From Streptomyces sp. NBC_01408 (GTDB lineage Bacteria > Actinomycetota > Actinomycetes > Streptomycetales > Streptomycetaceae), in the NCBI RefSeq assembly GCF_026340255.1, contig NZ_JAPEPJ010000001.1:992001-1056000 (forward strand): DNA of 64,000 bases. Direction: 5' to 3'. Under the pieces are notes generated by a model. The model was given only the letters and a program-made list of their open reading frames with translations. It ran no database searches and had not been told where the DNA came from. The translations under genes and the position numbers were made by a program. Within the stretch, counting starts at the first letter, position 1; each line of letters begins with the position of its first letter. This document shows positions 36,134 to 45,680 of the stretch, one piece after another.

Positions 36134-36952
36134 ATGGCTGACCAGGACCCTAGCGCCTCCGCACGCTTCATGAACCTCGAAGACCCGTGCTACGCCTACA
36201 TGTTCGGCTTCCTCCAAGCCGATGGCCACCTCGCGCAGGGCAAGGGACAGAAGGGCAAACTCACCGCTGAGATCAACGCACGGGATATCCACATCCTCCG
36301 CGAGTTCCAGCAGCTCACGCCCTACTACAGCTCCATCATCGAGCGCGTCCGCAGCACGAACTTCGCCGCCCGCGCCCATTCGGCAACCTGGACCGTCTGC
36401 TCACTCGAAGCCAGGACCATCGTCAACGAGCTCGGGATCCCCTACGGCAAGAAGTCCCTGACCATCAAACCGCCGCGTGCGGACTTCTCCCGCCCCGATT
36501 ACCTCCGGGGAATCATCGATGCGGACGGGTCCCTCGGCTGGACCGCCCAGGGATTCCCCTTCCTCTCCCTGACCTCGGCCAGCACAGCGATCGCCGCCTA
36601 CCTGTGCCACTACGGCAAGAAGGTCACCGGAACAGAGCGCACGATCTCACGCAACACGCGAGATGGCGTTTACAACGTCTGCTACTACAAGGAGACAGCT
36701 CAGCAGCTAGCCGCACACTTCTACTACGACGACTGCCTCGCGCTCGCGCACAAGAAGGCGAATGCGGAGGCGATCCAGGCCTGGGTTCGTCCTGCGACGA
36801 TGCGGATCGCTCCGCCGCGACGCCGCTGGACCCCGCAGGATGACCAAGAACTACTGGGGTTGAACGATCCGGCAGCCGCCGGCATCGCCCTCAATCGAAC
36901 CGAGAAGAGCTGCTCCGTGCGCCTGTGGCGTCTGCAGAACGGCCGCATCTGA
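36134..36952 (+). CDS. Free-standing LAGLIDADG homing endonuclease-like protein
   Basis: A 272-residue protein with two LAGLIDADG motifs: YMFGFLQADGH (22-32) and YLRGIIDADGS (123-133). The acidic residues at the motif ends (Asp30, Asp131) should bind metal. A basic, Arg-rich C-terminal segment, RRRWTPQDDQELLGL onward to LWRLQNGRI (about 228-270), resembles the small helix-turn-helix domains attached to homing nucleases. Typical size for a monomeric two-motif enzyme. It is not inside a recognisable intron or intein, and its base composition is less GC-biased than its neighbours, which suggests acquisition. It is convergent with rtcB, sharing a terminator. Confidence 0.88.
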   Translation: MADQDPSASARFMNLEDPCYAYMFGFLQADGHLAQGKGQKGKLTAEINARDIHILREFQQLTPYYSSIIERVRSTNFAARAHSATWTVCSLEARTIVNELGIPYGKKSLTIKPPRADFSRPDYLRGIIDADGSLGWTAQGFPFLSLTSASTAIAAYLCHYGKKVTGTERTISRNTRDGVYNVCYYKETAQQLAAHFYYDDCLALAHKKANAEAIQAWVRPATMRIAPPRRRWTPQDDQELLGLNDPAAAGIALNRTEKSCSVRLWRLQNGRI

Positions 36953-36966
36953 GCGAGAGCAACACG

Positions 36967-37007
36967 GAGGGGCCCGGACCTGATCGCGTGATCGGTCCGG
37001 GCCCCTC
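36967..37007. terminator. Bidirectional terminator between the LAGLIDADG gene and rtcB
   Basis: A perfect 14-base inverted repeat, GAGGGGCCCGGACC/GGTCCGGGCCCCTC, extended inside by GATC/GATC with a 4-base loop. It lies 14 bases after one stop and 26 bases before the other, so it should stop transcription from both sides. Confidence 0.85.
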
Positions 37008-37033
37008 TGCTCGCCAGACAACTGGGCCGGACC

Positions 37034-38227
37034 TCAACCTTTGACGCAGATGACCTGCTTGAGCTTGGCCACGACCTGGACGAGGTCGGTCTGCTGGTCG
37101 ATGACCTGCTCGATCGACTTGTACGCGCCCGGGATCTCGTCCACGACGCCCGAGTCCTTGCGGCACTCCACGCCCTTGGTCTGCTCCGCCAGGTCCCGCG
37201 CAGAGAACCGCTTCTTCGCCGCCGTCCGGCTCATCTTCCGGCCCGCGCCGTGCGAGGCGGAGTTGAAGGACTTCTCGTTGCCGAGGCCCTTCACGATGTA
37301 CGAGCCCGTGCCCATGGAGCCCGGGATGATCCCGTAGTCGCCGCTGCCGGCCCGGATCGCACCCTTACGCGTCACCAGCAGGTCCATACCTTCGTACCGC
37401 TCCTCCGCCACGTAGTTGTGGTGGCAGCTGATCTCCTGACCGAAGGAGACCTTCGCCTTCCGGAACTCCCTGCGGATGACCTCCTTGGAGAGGCTCATCA
37501 TCGCGGCGCGGTTGTACTTGGCGTACTCCTGCGCCCAGAAGAGGTCGTTGCGGTACGCCTCCATCTGGGGCGTGGCCGCGAGGAACACCGCCAGGTCACG
37601 GTCGACCAGGTTCTGGTTGTGCGCGAGACCCCTGGCCACTCCGATGTGGTGCGCGGCGAGTTCGTTGCCGATATTCCGGGAGCCCGAGTGCAGCATGATC
37701 CACACCGAATCGGACATATCTACACAAAGCTCCCAGAAGTGGTTGCCCGTTCCGAGCGTTCCGATCTGCTTCGCCGCACGCTCCCGCCGGTACTTCACCG
37801 CATCCGTGATGTAGTCGAACCGCTTCCAGAGGTCGTCGTACCCCTCCACCGAGAAGCCGTACAGGCGCGACGGGTCCACCGCCTCCTTGTGCAGGCCCAT
37901 GCCCACCGGAATCGCCTGCTCGATCTTCGACCGCAGCTTCGACAGGTCCCCCGGCAGGTCGTTCGCCGTCAGGGACGTCTTCACCGCCGACATGCCGCAG
38001 CCGATGTCCACGCCCACCGCCGCCGGGCAGACCGCGTCCTTCATCGCGATCACCGAGCCGACCGTGGCGCCCTTGCCGTAGTGGACGTCGGGCATGACGG
38101 CCAGGCCCTTGATCCACGGGAGGGTGGCGACGTTGTGCAGCTGCTGCATCGCGCCCGCTTCGACCGACGCCGGGTCGGTCCACATCCGGATGGGGACCTG
38201 CGCCCCTGGTACCTCTACATACGACAT
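37034..38227 (-). CDS. rtcB: RNA-splicing ligase RtcB
   Basis: A 397-residue RtcB that joins 2',3'-cyclic phosphate or 3'-phosphate RNA ends to 5'-OH ends using GTP and manganese. Key motifs: VGVDIGCGMSA with metal ligands Asp74 and Cys77, GTLGTGNHFWE, LHSGSRNIG, EISCHHNYV and ASHGAGRKMSR, whose His326 corresponds to the residue that carries GMP in characterised enzymes. Length matches the compact bacterial group. No archease or rtcA gene is next to it. Leader 38228-38330 is AT-richer on the minus strand (GCGTATAGAG), a possible promoter. Confidence 0.97.
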   Translation of the reverse strand: MSYVEVPGAQVPIRMWTDPASVEAGAMQQLHNVATLPWIKGLAVMPDVHYGKGATVGSVIAMKDAVCPAAVGVDIGCGMSAVKTSLTANDLPGDLSKLRSKIEQAIPVGMGLHKEAVDPSRLYGFSVEGYDDLWKRFDYITDAVKYRRERAAKQIGTLGTGNHFWELCVDMSDSVWIMLHSGSRNIGNELAAHHIGVARGLAHNQNLVDRDLAVFLAATPQMEAYRNDLFWAQEYAKYNRAAMMSLSKEVIRREFRKAKVSFGQEISCHHNYVAEERYEGMDLLVTRKGAIRAGSGDYGIIPGSMGTGSYIVKGLGNEKSFNSASHGAGRKMSRTAAKKRFSARDLAEQTKGVECRKDSGVVDEIPGAYKSIEQVIDQQTDLVQVVAKLKQVICVKG

Positions 38228-38419
38228 GTTGTCTCAATCCCCCGAAAGCCCAAGAAAAGTCTCTATACGCAAAAAGCCTCGCTCTTGGCCCCAAATACGA
38301 CAGAGGACCGGCGCCAGCACCAGCGTGTGCGATAGACATTGTGTCCATCCGCGCCCGAGTCGCGGCAACGCATTTTCCTGACCGCCGGGCAGCCGGCCGG
38401 TCGAAGGGAGCCATTGGAC

Positions 38420-39343
38420 GTGCAGCGCAAGGCGGTACGGGGAGTCCTGCCAGGCATCGCGATGCTCACCGCGCTCCTGGCCGGCGCGGCCGGTCTGGCC
38501 GCGTGCACCGGCGGGGGCGACACCAGGAGCACCAGCGACTCGAAGCCGGGCGGCAGCACCGCCGCACCCCCGGCGCCCCCCGGGAAGTACCGCAGCCTGC
38601 CCCAGCCCTGCAAGGCCGCCGACGCCAAGCGGGTCAAGGCCATGCTCCCGGCCGGGGACTCCCTCACCGAGGAGCAGCGCCAGCAGCTGTACGCGGGCAC
38701 CGCCGACGCCTCGTTCGACGGCGACCGGCGCGTGGGCTGCCGCTGGACCGCGCAGACGCCGGAGGAGACCCGGCTGCTGTCGGTCGGCTTCGAGCGCGTG
38801 GTCTCGTACGACCGGGCCGTCGCCAGCGACGACGACAAGGCGCGGCAGGTGTACGTACGCCAGCTCACGGATGCGCACCTGCCGTTCCCCGGGCCGGCGA
38901 CGACCCCGACGGCCCCTACGGCCCCGACGTCGCCGGCGCCCACGCCGAGCACGGGCGCCGCGGGCGGCGGCTCGGCTCCTCCCGCGCCGGGGACCCCGGC
39001 CCCCGGCGGCAGTCCGTCCGGCAGCCCGTCCGCCGGCCCCGCCAACCCCTCCGGCAGTCCGGCCGCGACCCCGAGCGGCAGCCCCTCGCCCCCGCCCGAG
39101 CTGGGCTCCCGGGTCCTGGAGGGGCTGGGGAACGACGCGTTCCTCGACGACAAGCTGAGCCCCGCCGGGGCCACGGCGGCTCAGTCCCGCACCGTGCGGA
39201 TTGTGTTCCGTACCTCGAATGTCATCGTCACCGTCGAGTACAGCGTGCAGCCCGCGCTGCCCGGAACGGTCCCCCCGAGTACTGAAACCCAGGAAAGCGC
39301 ACAGGAGTTGGCGCAGGCACTGGTCGAGCGTTTCAACGAATGA
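38420..39343 (+). CDS. DUF3558-type lipoprotein (first of a pair)
   Basis: A 307-residue lipoprotein. GTG 38420 was chosen because GAAGGGAG lies about 9 bases upstream; the signal peptide MLTALLAGAAGLAAC ends in a lipobox Cys. After a Ser/Pro linker the domain shows YRSLPQPCKAADAKRVKAML, a second cysteine in RVGCRWTAQ, and a C-terminal segment with TVRIVFRTSNVIVTVEYS. A long Pro/Ser/Gly insert splits the domain (about residues 160-225). The layout is that of DUF3558, a surface-exposed actinobacterial family of unknown role, paired with the next gene. Confidence 0.85.
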   Translation: MQRKAVRGVLPGIAMLTALLAGAAGLAACTGGGDTRSTSDSKPGGSTAAPPAPPGKYRSLPQPCKAADAKRVKAMLPAGDSLTEEQRQQLYAGTADASFDGDRRVGCRWTAQTPEETRLLSVGFERVVSYDRAVASDDDKARQVYVRQLTDAHLPFPGPATTPTAPTAPTSPAPTPSTGAAGGGSAPPAPGTPAPGGSPSGSPSAGPANPSGSPAATPSGSPSPPPELGSRVLEGLGNDAFLDDKLSPAGATAAQSRTVRIVFRTSNVIVTVEYSVQPALPGTVPPSTETQESAQELAQALVERFNE

Positions 39344-39457
39344 GCGGTGCGCGCCGCGGCCCGGCGTGACGGCGCGCACAGCAGCCGGTCACCCGGTCGG
39401 GCTACCGTTGCCCGGGTTCCGCGCCCGAAGAAGACCCACTGAGCTACTGAAGGAAAC

Positions 39458-40249
39458 ATGCACCGATCAGCCTCGCGCCTCACTCGCGTTCTCGCCTGCG
39501 CAGCCGTCCCGGTGATCCTCACCGTTGCCGGGTGCTCCTCCGATTCGGGCAAGGCCTCGGGCTCGGACAGCGACAAGAAGTCCGGTTCCTCCGCTTCCGC
39601 CAAGCCGAGCGCGAAGCCGTCGCCCACGCTGGAGAAGGCCGCGTTCGCGACGCTGCCCGACCCGTGCAAGGCGGTCCAGACGAAGACCGTCGAGTCGCTC
39701 GTTCCGGAGGCCAAGGACAAGAACGGCACCGCGACCAAGTCGAACGACCTGGCCAGCCGCGCCAGCTGCTCCTGGAACGGTCTGGACGAGGACGGCCTGA
39801 AGGGTTCGCAGTACCGCTGGCTTTCGATCTCCCTCTTCCGCTACGACTCGCACGCCTCGCTCGGCGCCGCGAACAAGCGTGCCGAGGAGCAGTTCACCAA
39901 GCAGGTCGAGGCCGCGAAGGCGTCCGAGGGCGCGCAGAACGTCAAGGCCGAGGAGGCCGGCGGTATCGGTGACCAGGGGAGCTCGGTCACGTACAGCGTG
40001 AAGAAGGACGTGGACTTCTTCAACACGACGATCGTGGCGCGCACCCAGAACGTGGTGATCACGCTGGACTACAACGGTGCCGCGTACGAGGGTGCCGGTG
40101 CGCCGGACCAGGCGAAGCTGCTCCAGGACGCGATCGCGGCGGCGAAGGAGGCAGTGGGATCGGTCGACGCGGCCAACCAGCAGAAGCAGCCGGAGCAGCA
40201 GCCCTCGCAGGAGGCTTCGCAGCAGCAGTCGGCGCAGCCCGCGCAGTAG
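39458..40249 (+). CDS. DUF3558-type lipoprotein (second of a pair)
   Basis: A 263-residue lipoprotein with signal LACAAVPVILTVAGC (lipobox Cys28) and a Ser/Lys linker. The DUF3558 domain has FATLPDPCKAVQTKTVESL, SRASCSWNGLDEDG, RYDSHASLGAANKRAEEQF and NVVITLDYNGAAY. The two conserved cysteines probably form a disulfide. A Gln-rich tail ends the protein. Compared with the previous gene the domain is uninterrupted. The AAGGAAAC Shine-Dalgarno supports the ATG at 39458. The 114-base gap between the two may hold a separate promoter. Confidence 0.88.
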   Translation: MHRSASRLTRVLACAAVPVILTVAGCSSDSGKASGSDSDKKSGSSASAKPSAKPSPTLEKAAFATLPDPCKAVQTKTVESLVPEAKDKNGTATKSNDLASRASCSWNGLDEDGLKGSQYRWLSISLFRYDSHASLGAANKRAEEQFTKQVEAAKASEGAQNVKAEEAGGIGDQGSSVTYSVKKDVDFFNTTIVARTQNVVITLDYNGAAYEGAGAPDQAKLLQDAIAAAKEAVGSVDAANQQKQPEQQPSQEASQQQSAQPAQ

Positions 40250-40376
40250 GGCCGGCGGCGGGTCCTCGCGGGGACCGGGGGCCTACCGGAGCGCTGACAT
40301 CCAGTCACCCGTACGCTGTGCCTGCCGCAGCTTGGTAAAGGCTCGGTAAGGGCCCGACAAGGGGAGGGGATCGCGC

Positions 40377-41750
40377 GTGGCCGCGATGGAGCTGACTCGT
40401 ACGCACCGGATACTCATCGGCGTCGTGGTCGCGGGAGCCGTGGTCATCGCCGGGATCGGCTTCGCGGGCTCGTACGCCGCGGTGCGGACCCTCGCCCTGC
40501 AGAAGGGGTTCGGCAGCTTCTCGCTGGTGTTCCCGATAGGCATCGACGCGGGCATCTGCGTGCTGCTCGCGCTGGACCTGCTGCTGACGTGGATGCGGAT
40601 ACCCTTCCCGCTGCTGCGCCAGACGGCGTGGCTGCTGACGGCGGCGACGATCGCCTTCAACGGGGCGGCGTCCTGGCCGGACCCGCTGGGCGTCGGCATG
40701 CACGCCGTCATCCCGATCCTGTTCGTGGTGACGGTGGAGGCGGCCCGGCACGCGGTGGGCCGGATCGCGGACATCACCGCGGACCGGCACATGGAGGGTG
40801 TGCGCATCACGCGCTGGCTGCTCTCCCCCGTCCCCACCTTCAAGCTGTGGCGCCGGATGAAGCTGTGGGAGCTGCGCTCCTACGAGCAGGCGGTCGGCAT
40901 GGAGCAGGACCGGCTGATCTACCAGGCGCGGCTGCAGGCCCGGTACGGGCGCTCGTGGCGGCGCAAGGCGCCGGTGGCGGCGCTGATGCCGCTGAAGCTG
41001 GCCCGGATCGGCGTACCGCTCGCCCAGACGGCTCCGGAGGGTCTGGCGGCGGCGGGCATCGACCCGGCGCTGCTGCCCCCGGCGGCCGCCGCCTCCCCGG
41101 CGCCGGCCCCGGCGTCGGCCCCGGCGCTGGTGGCGGGAGGCGCGCAGGCCGGCCTGGCGGCCGGTCCGCAGGCAGGTCCGCAGGCAGGTCACCCGCAGGC
41201 CGGGCACCCGCAGGCCGCCTCCGTCCCGGGCGCCGGGCTGTCCGACGGGCCCGAGGCCGGTGCGCAGGTGGCCGGCGCGCCCGTCACCCATGCGCAGCCG
41301 CCCTTCGCGGTGGATCCGACGGCCATGCCCGCGGCGCACAACAGCGCCTGGTTCGCCGCGCCGCTGGCCCCGCAGGCGGCGTACGCGGGGGCCTACAACC
41401 CGCAGTACGTCGAGGGCCTGGAGCCGATCCCGGTCATGCCCCCGGCGGGCCCGGAGGACCAGCAGGTCCAGCAGCCGGACCTGCCGATCCCGGCCCCCCG
41501 CCAGGAGGAGGCCCAGGGTGCCGAGCCGGTGGACGGGCCTGACGAGGCCGAGTTCGCCGAGGTGGCGTACAAGGTGTTCCGGGCGCTGGTCGACGAGCAG
41601 AACGACTTCCCGACGGCCGAGGCCCTGGACATACACCTCTCGGACGGTTACGACGTGACCCACCCGCGCAGCGGCTCGCTGCTGCGGCGGATGATCCCGG
41701 CGTTCAAGCAGCGGTACCAGAAGGACCTGGAGAACGAGCACATCGCGTAA
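40377..41750 (+). CDS. DUF2637 membrane protein (SpdB-like)
   Basis: A 457-residue protein. Four membrane helices occupy residues 10-125 (ILIGVVVAGAVVIAGIGFAG, FPIGIDAGICVLLALDLLL, TAWLLTAATIAFNGAASW, VIPILFVVTVEAARHAVG), followed by a cytoplasmic basic region with FKLWRRMKLWELRSYEQAV. These are DUF2637/spdB hallmarks. An Ala/Gly/Pro/Gln linker (about 225-370) precedes a C-terminal winged-helix-like part ending RRMIPAFKQRYQKDLE. The relation to plasmid spread proteins suggests a descendant of an integrative element, but this gene is a common chromosomal Streptomyces gene. GGGGAGGGGA precedes the GTG. Confidence 0.88.
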   Translation: MAAMELTRTHRILIGVVVAGAVVIAGIGFAGSYAAVRTLALQKGFGSFSLVFPIGIDAGICVLLALDLLLTWMRIPFPLLRQTAWLLTAATIAFNGAASWPDPLGVGMHAVIPILFVVTVEAARHAVGRIADITADRHMEGVRITRWLLSPVPTFKLWRRMKLWELRSYEQAVGMEQDRLIYQARLQARYGRSWRRKAPVAALMPLKLARIGVPLAQTAPEGLAAAGIDPALLPPAAAASPAPAPASAPALVAGGAQAGLAAGPQAGPQAGHPQAGHPQAASVPGAGLSDGPEAGAQVAGAPVTHAQPPFAVDPTAMPAAHNSAWFAAPLAPQAAYAGAYNPQYVEGLEPIPVMPPAGPEDQQVQQPDLPIPAPRQEEAQGAEPVDGPDEAEFAEVAYKVFRALVDEQNDFPTAEALDIHLSDGYDVTHPRSGSLLRRMIPAFKQRYQKDLENEHIA

Positions 41751-41772
41751 GCGACGCGCGGCGGCCAAGCGG

Positions 41773-41804
41773 AAGGGCCCGCACCCCGAGGGGTGCGGGC
41801 CCTT
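41773..41804. terminator. Bidirectional terminator between the DUF2637 gene and lysS
   Basis: AAGGGCCCGCACCCC/GGGGTGCGGGCCCTT forms a 15-base perfect stem with a tiny loop and a short T run. It separates two convergent genes. Confidence 0.88.
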
Positions 41805-41813
41805 TCACATGCC

Positions 41814-41866
41814 GGGCTCGGATCAGATGCCCGTGCGGGCTCGGATCAGATGCCGGTGCGGGCTCA
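41814..41866. repeat. 23-base direct repeats at the lysS stop codon
   Basis: GGGCTCGGATCAGATGCCCGTGC (41814-41836) is followed at once by a copy with one change (41837-41859) and by a third start, GGGCTCAGAC, in which the TCA of the lysS stop lies. The unit therefore derives from the lysS end, and duplication has moved old stop-region DNA downstream. Confidence 0.85.
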
Positions 41867-43594
41867 GACGGCGAGCAGCTTGCGCACGCGGTCCGCGCCC
41901 ACCGCCAGCAGCAGCGTGGGCAGTCGCGGGCCGGTCTCCCGGGTCACGAGGAGCCGGTAGAGGAGCGCGAAGAAGGTCCGCTGGGCGACCTTGAGCTCCG
42001 GCGTCGGCTTGGCGTCGGGCTCCAGGCCGGCCATCACCTTCGGCACGCCGTAGACGAGGGTGGTCAGCCCGTCGAGGGACCAGTGCGAGTCCAGGCCGTC
42101 CAGCAGCCGCCGCAGCGACTCGCGGCCCTCGTCGTCCAGGGAGGACAGCAGCTCGGTGTCGGGCTCCTCGCGTACGAGGGTCCGCTGGTCGGCCGGGACC
42201 TGGGTGGTGATCCAGTTCTCGGCGCGGTCCAGGCGCGGCCGTACCGCGTCGAGGGAGGTGACCGGCTGCGACGGGTCCAGGTCGGTCAGGATGCGCAGGG
42301 TCTGCTCGTCGTGGCCGCCGGTGATGTCGACGACGGACGCGAGCGTCCGGTACGGCATCGGGCGCGGGGTGCGCGGCAGCTCGGTGGCGGCGGTGCGGAC
42401 GGCGCGGGCGTGCGCGGCCGCGTCGGCGGGCAGCACGGAGCCGTCGGCGACCTTGGCCTCCAGCTTGTCCCACTCGTCGTAGAGCCGCTGGATCTCCTGG
42501 TCGAAGGCGATCTTGAAGGACTGGTTCGGGCGGCGGCGCGCGTACAGCCAGCGCAGCAGCTGCGGCTCCATGATCTTCAGCGCGTCGGCCGGGGTGGGGA
42601 CCCCGCCCTTCGACGAGGACATCTTGGCCATGCCGCTGATGCCGACGAACGCGTACATCGGTCCGATCGGCTGCTCGCCGCCGAAGATGTGCACGATCTG
42701 GCCGCCGACCTGGAAGGAGGAGCCGGGCGAGGAGTGGTCGACGCCGGAGGGCTCGAAGACGACGCCCTCGAAGGCCCAGCGCATCGGCCAGTCGACCTTC
42801 CAGACCAGCTTGCCGCGGTTGAACTCGCTGAGCTTGACCGTCTCGGTGAACTCGTCCTCGGTGCAGACGTAGGTCATCTCGGTGGTCTCGTCGTCGTACG
42901 AGGTGACCTTGGTGAAGTCCTTGCCGCACTGGCCGCAGTACGGCTTGTACGGGAAGTAGCCGCCCTCGGCGCTGCTGCCGTCGTCCTCGGCTGCGGCGCC
43001 GGAGCCCTCGGCGGCCTCCAGCTCGGCCTCGTCGACCTGCTTCTGCTGGGGCTTCTTGCCGCCCGGCTTCTGCTTGGTGCGGTACTGGTCGAGGACGGCG
43101 TCGATGTCGCCGCGGTGCTTCATCGCGTGGAGCACCTGCTCGCGGTACACGCCGGAGGTGTACTGCTCGGTCTGGCTGATGGGGTCGTACTCGACGCCCA
43201 GCTCGGCCAGCGCCTCGACCATGGCGCCCTTGAAGTGCTCGGCCCAGTTCGGGTGGGCGGAGCCCTCGGGGGCGGGTACGGCGGTCAGCGGGCGGCCGAT
43301 GTGCTGGGCGTGGGACTCCTCGCTGACACCGGGGATGCCCTTGGGCACCTTGCGGTAGCGGTCGTAGTCGTCCCACGAGATGAGGTGGCGGACCTCGATG
43401 CCGCGGCGGCGGATCTCGTCGGCGACCAGGTGCGGGGTCATGACCTCGCGGAGGTTGCCCAGGTGGATGGGGCCGGAGGGGGAGAGTCCGGACGCGACGA
43501 CAAGCGGTTTGCCGGGGGCTCGGCGCTCCGCCTCGGCGATGACCTCGTCCGCGAAACGGGAGACCCAGTCGGTCTCGGTGCTGCTCTGCGCCAC
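41864..43594 (-). CDS. lysS: Class I lysyl-tRNA synthetase
   Basis: A 576-residue class I LysRS. GTG 43594 was chosen because it has GAAGGAC upstream and gives the conserved start [17 protein letters not shown]. The class I signatures are present: [15 protein letters not shown] (HIGH), [11 protein letters not shown] (zinc) and [14 protein letters not shown] (KMSKS). An acidic, Ser/Gly-rich insert ([19 protein letters not shown]) interrupts the middle. Class I LysRS is used by archaea and some actinobacteria, including Streptomyces, where it lies next to argS as here. It is divergent from argS. Confidence 0.96.
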   Translation of the reverse strand: MAQSSTETDWVSRFADEVIAEAERRAPGKPLVVASGLSPSGPIHLGNLREVMTPHLVADEIRRRGIEVRHLISWDDYDRYRKVPKGIPGVSEESHAQHIGRPLTAVPAPEGSAHPNWAEHFKGAMVEALAELGVEYDPISQTEQYTSGVYREQVLHAMKHRGDIDAVLDQYRTKQKPGGKKPQQKQVDEAELEAAEGSGAAAEDDGSSAEGGYFPYKPYCGQCGKDFTKVTSYDDETTEMTYVCTEDEFTETVKLSEFNRGKLVWKVDWPMRWAFEGVVFEPSGVDHSSPGSSFQVGGQIVHIFGGEQPIGPMYAFVGISGMAKMSSSKGGVPTPADALKIMEPQLLRWLYARRRPNQSFKIAFDQEIQRLYDEWDKLEAKVADGSVLPADAAAHARAVRTAATELPRTPRPMPYRTLASVVDITGGHDEQTLRILTDLDPSQPVTSLDAVRPRLDRAENWITTQVPADQRTLVREEPDTELLSSLDDEGRESLRRLLDGLDSHWSLDGLTTLVYGVPKVMAGLEPDAKPTPELKVAQRTFFALLYRLLVTRETGPRLPTLLLAVGADRVRKLLAV

Positions 43595-43773
43595 GACACG
43601 TCCTTCTATCTCGAATGCTGGCTTCAGCCATTCTCCCAGACGGAAGTGGCCGCTCCGAGGTTGCTCGGCGCTCCACTTATCCCGGGAAACGGACAGCCCC
43701 CGCGTGGGATACTCGGCACTTGTCGGAACACCCAAGTGCACCCACCGGCACACCCTCACAGGAACGGCAGCTC
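43595..43773. promoter_or_regulatory. Divergent lysS-argS promoter region
   Basis: A 179-base region between two tRNA synthetase genes transcribed in opposite directions. TGGGATACT at about 43703-43711 resembles an actinomycete -10 hexamer for argS. No T-box element was recognised. Confidence 0.45.
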
Positions 43774-45543
43774 ATGGCCTCGGTCCCTTCCCTCGCTTCT
43801 TCCGTCAATCAGCGCGTCGCGGACGCCCTCGCCTCCGCCATGCCGGAGGCCGGTGCCACCGACCCGCTGCTGCGACGAAGCGACCGGGCCGACTTCCAGG
43901 CCAACGGGATCCTGGCCCTCGCGAAGAAGGCGAAGGCCAACCCGCGCGAGCTGGCGACGACCGTGGTCGGAGGCATCCCGACCGGTGACCTGATCCAGGA
44001 GATCGAGGTCTCGGGCCCGGGCTTCCTCAACATCACGATCACCGACAGGGCGATCATCGAGACCCTCGCCGCGCGGGCGGGCGACGACCGCCTCGGCGTG
44101 CCGCTCGCCGCGAAGCCGGGCACCACGGTGATCGACTACGCGCAGCCGAACGTGGCCAAGGAGATGCACGTCGGCCACCTGCGGTCCGCCGTGATCGGCG
44201 CCGCGATGGTCGAGATCCTGGAGTTCACGGGCGAGAAGGTGATCCGCCGCCACCACATCGGCGACTGGGGCACCCAGTTCGGCATGCTCATCCAGTACCT
44301 GCTGGACCACCCGCACGAGCTGGACCACAAGGCGGGCGAGGAGGTCTCCGGCGAGGAGGCCATGTCCAACCTGAACCGCCTCTACAAGGCCTCGCGCGCG
44401 CTCTTCGACTCCGACGAGGAGTTCAAGACGCGGGCCCGGGCGCGCGTGGTGGACCTCCAGGCCGGCGAGCCGCAGACCCTCGCCCTGTGGCAGCGGTTCG
44501 TGGACGAGTCGAAGATCTACTTCTACTCCGTCTTCAACAAGCTGGACATGGACATCCAGGACCCGGACGTGGTCGGCGAGTCCGGCTACAACGACATGCT
44601 GGTGGAGACCTGCAAGCTGCTGGAGGACTCGGGCGTCGCCGTCCGCTCCAACGGCGCGCTGTGCGTGTTCTTCGACGACGTCAAGGGCCAGGACGGCAAC
44701 CCGACCCCGCTGATCGTCCAGAAGTCCGACGGCGGTTTCGGCTACGCCGCGACCGACCTGTCCGCGATCCGCAACCGGGTGGGCGAGCTGGGCGCGACCG
44801 AGCTGATCTACGTGGTCGACGCGCGGCAGTCCCTGCACTTCAAGATGGTCTTCGAGACGGCGCGCCGCGCGGGCTGGCTGAACGACGAGGTCAAGGCCGT
44901 GCAGCTGGCCTTCGGCACCGTGCTCGGCAAGGACGGCAAGCCGTTCAAGACCCGTGAGGGCGAGACGGTCCGGCTGGTGGACCTGCTGGACGAGGCCGTG
45001 GAGCGGGCGACGGCGGTCGTGCGGGAGAAGGCCGAGAAGGTGGGCCTGACCGAGGCGGAGATCGTCGAGAACGGCCAGTACGTGGGCATCGGCGCGGTGA
45101 AGTACGCCGACCTGTCGACCTCGGCCGCGCGGGACTACAAGTTCGACCTGGACCAGATGGTCGCGCTGAACGGCGACACCTCCGTGTACCTCCAGTACGC
45201 GTACGCCCGGATCAAGTCCATCCTGCGCAACGCGGGCGACCGCAAGGCCGTTCCCCACCCGGAGCTGGCACTGGCCCCGGCCGAGCGTGCGCTGGGCCTG
45301 CACCTGGACCACTTCGGCGAGCTGATCGCCGAGGCGGCCGCGGATCACGCCCCGCACAAGGTGGCCGCGTACCTCTACCAGCTGGCCTCGCTGTACACGA
45401 CGTTCTACGACCAGTGCCCGGTCGTGAAGCCCGAGCCCGAGCTGACTGTGGGCGAGAACCGCCTCTTCCTGTGCGAGCTGACGGCCCGCACCCTCAGCAA
45501 GGGCATGTCCCTCCTCGGCATCCGGACCCCCGAGAAGCTCTGA
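43774..45543 (+). CDS. argS: Arginyl-tRNA synthetase
   Basis: A 589-residue class Ia ArgRS. The N-terminal Add-1 domain (tRNA D-loop recognition) contains [16 protein letters not shown] and [10 protein letters not shown]. The catalytic signature is [17 protein letters not shown] (HIGH-like HVGH), then [14 protein letters not shown]. LRSx and the KMSKS equivalent [13 protein letters not shown] is of the KMSKS-less type. The DALR anticodon domain ends at the C-terminus ([19 protein letters not shown]). Length and layout are normal. A strong terminator follows. Confidence 0.97.
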   Translation: MASVPSLASSVNQRVADALASAMPEAGATDPLLRRSDRADFQANGILALAKKAKANPRELATTVVGGIPTGDLIQEIEVSGPGFLNITITDRAIIETLAARAGDDRLGVPLAAKPGTTVIDYAQPNVAKEMHVGHLRSAVIGAAMVEILEFTGEKVIRRHHIGDWGTQFGMLIQYLLDHPHELDHKAGEEVSGEEAMSNLNRLYKASRALFDSDEEFKTRARARVVDLQAGEPQTLALWQRFVDESKIYFYSVFNKLDMDIQDPDVVGESGYNDMLVETCKLLEDSGVAVRSNGALCVFFDDVKGQDGNPTPLIVQKSDGGFGYAATDLSAIRNRVGELGATELIYVVDARQSLHFKMVFETARRAGWLNDEVKAVQLAFGTVLGKDGKPFKTREGETVRLVDLLDEAVERATAVVREKAEKVGLTEAEIVENGQYVGIGAVKYADLSTSAARDYKFDLDQMVALNGDTSVYLQYAYARIKSILRNAGDRKAVPHPELALAPAERALGLHLDHFGELIAEAAADHAPHKVAAYLYQLASLYTTFYDQCPVVKPEPELTVGENRLFLCELTARTLSKGMSLLGIRTPEKL

Positions 45544-45552
45544 CGCACCACC

Positions 45553-45588
45553 CGACGGCCCCCGGCGCACCCGCCCCGGGGGCCGTCG
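45553..45588 (+). terminator. argS terminator hairpin
   Basis: A perfect 13-base stem CGACGGCCCCCGG/CCGGGGGCCGTCG with a 10-base loop, starting 9 bases after the argS stop. It lacks a T run. Confidence 0.85.
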
Positions 45589-45680
45589 CGTTCCCCGGCC
45601 CGGGCCGGGGACGGAGGGCCAGGGAGTGTCGTCAAAGTGGCGTCGGCCGCCCGTAGGGCGGTGCTGTCGGGGTCTGGTGC

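Noticed and set aside
38228..38419. Possible small RNA in the rtcB/lipoprotein intergenic region
   Set aside because: AT-richer but without a clear stem-loop plus terminator; a promoter region explains it as well.
40377..41750. DUF2637 gene as part of an integrated plasmid
   Set aside because: No integrase, excisionase, replication gene or attachment repeat is nearby; this gene type is also a normal chromosomal gene.
43595..43773. T-box riboswitch upstream of argS or lysS
   Set aside because: No T-box sequence or antiterminator-like stem was seen.
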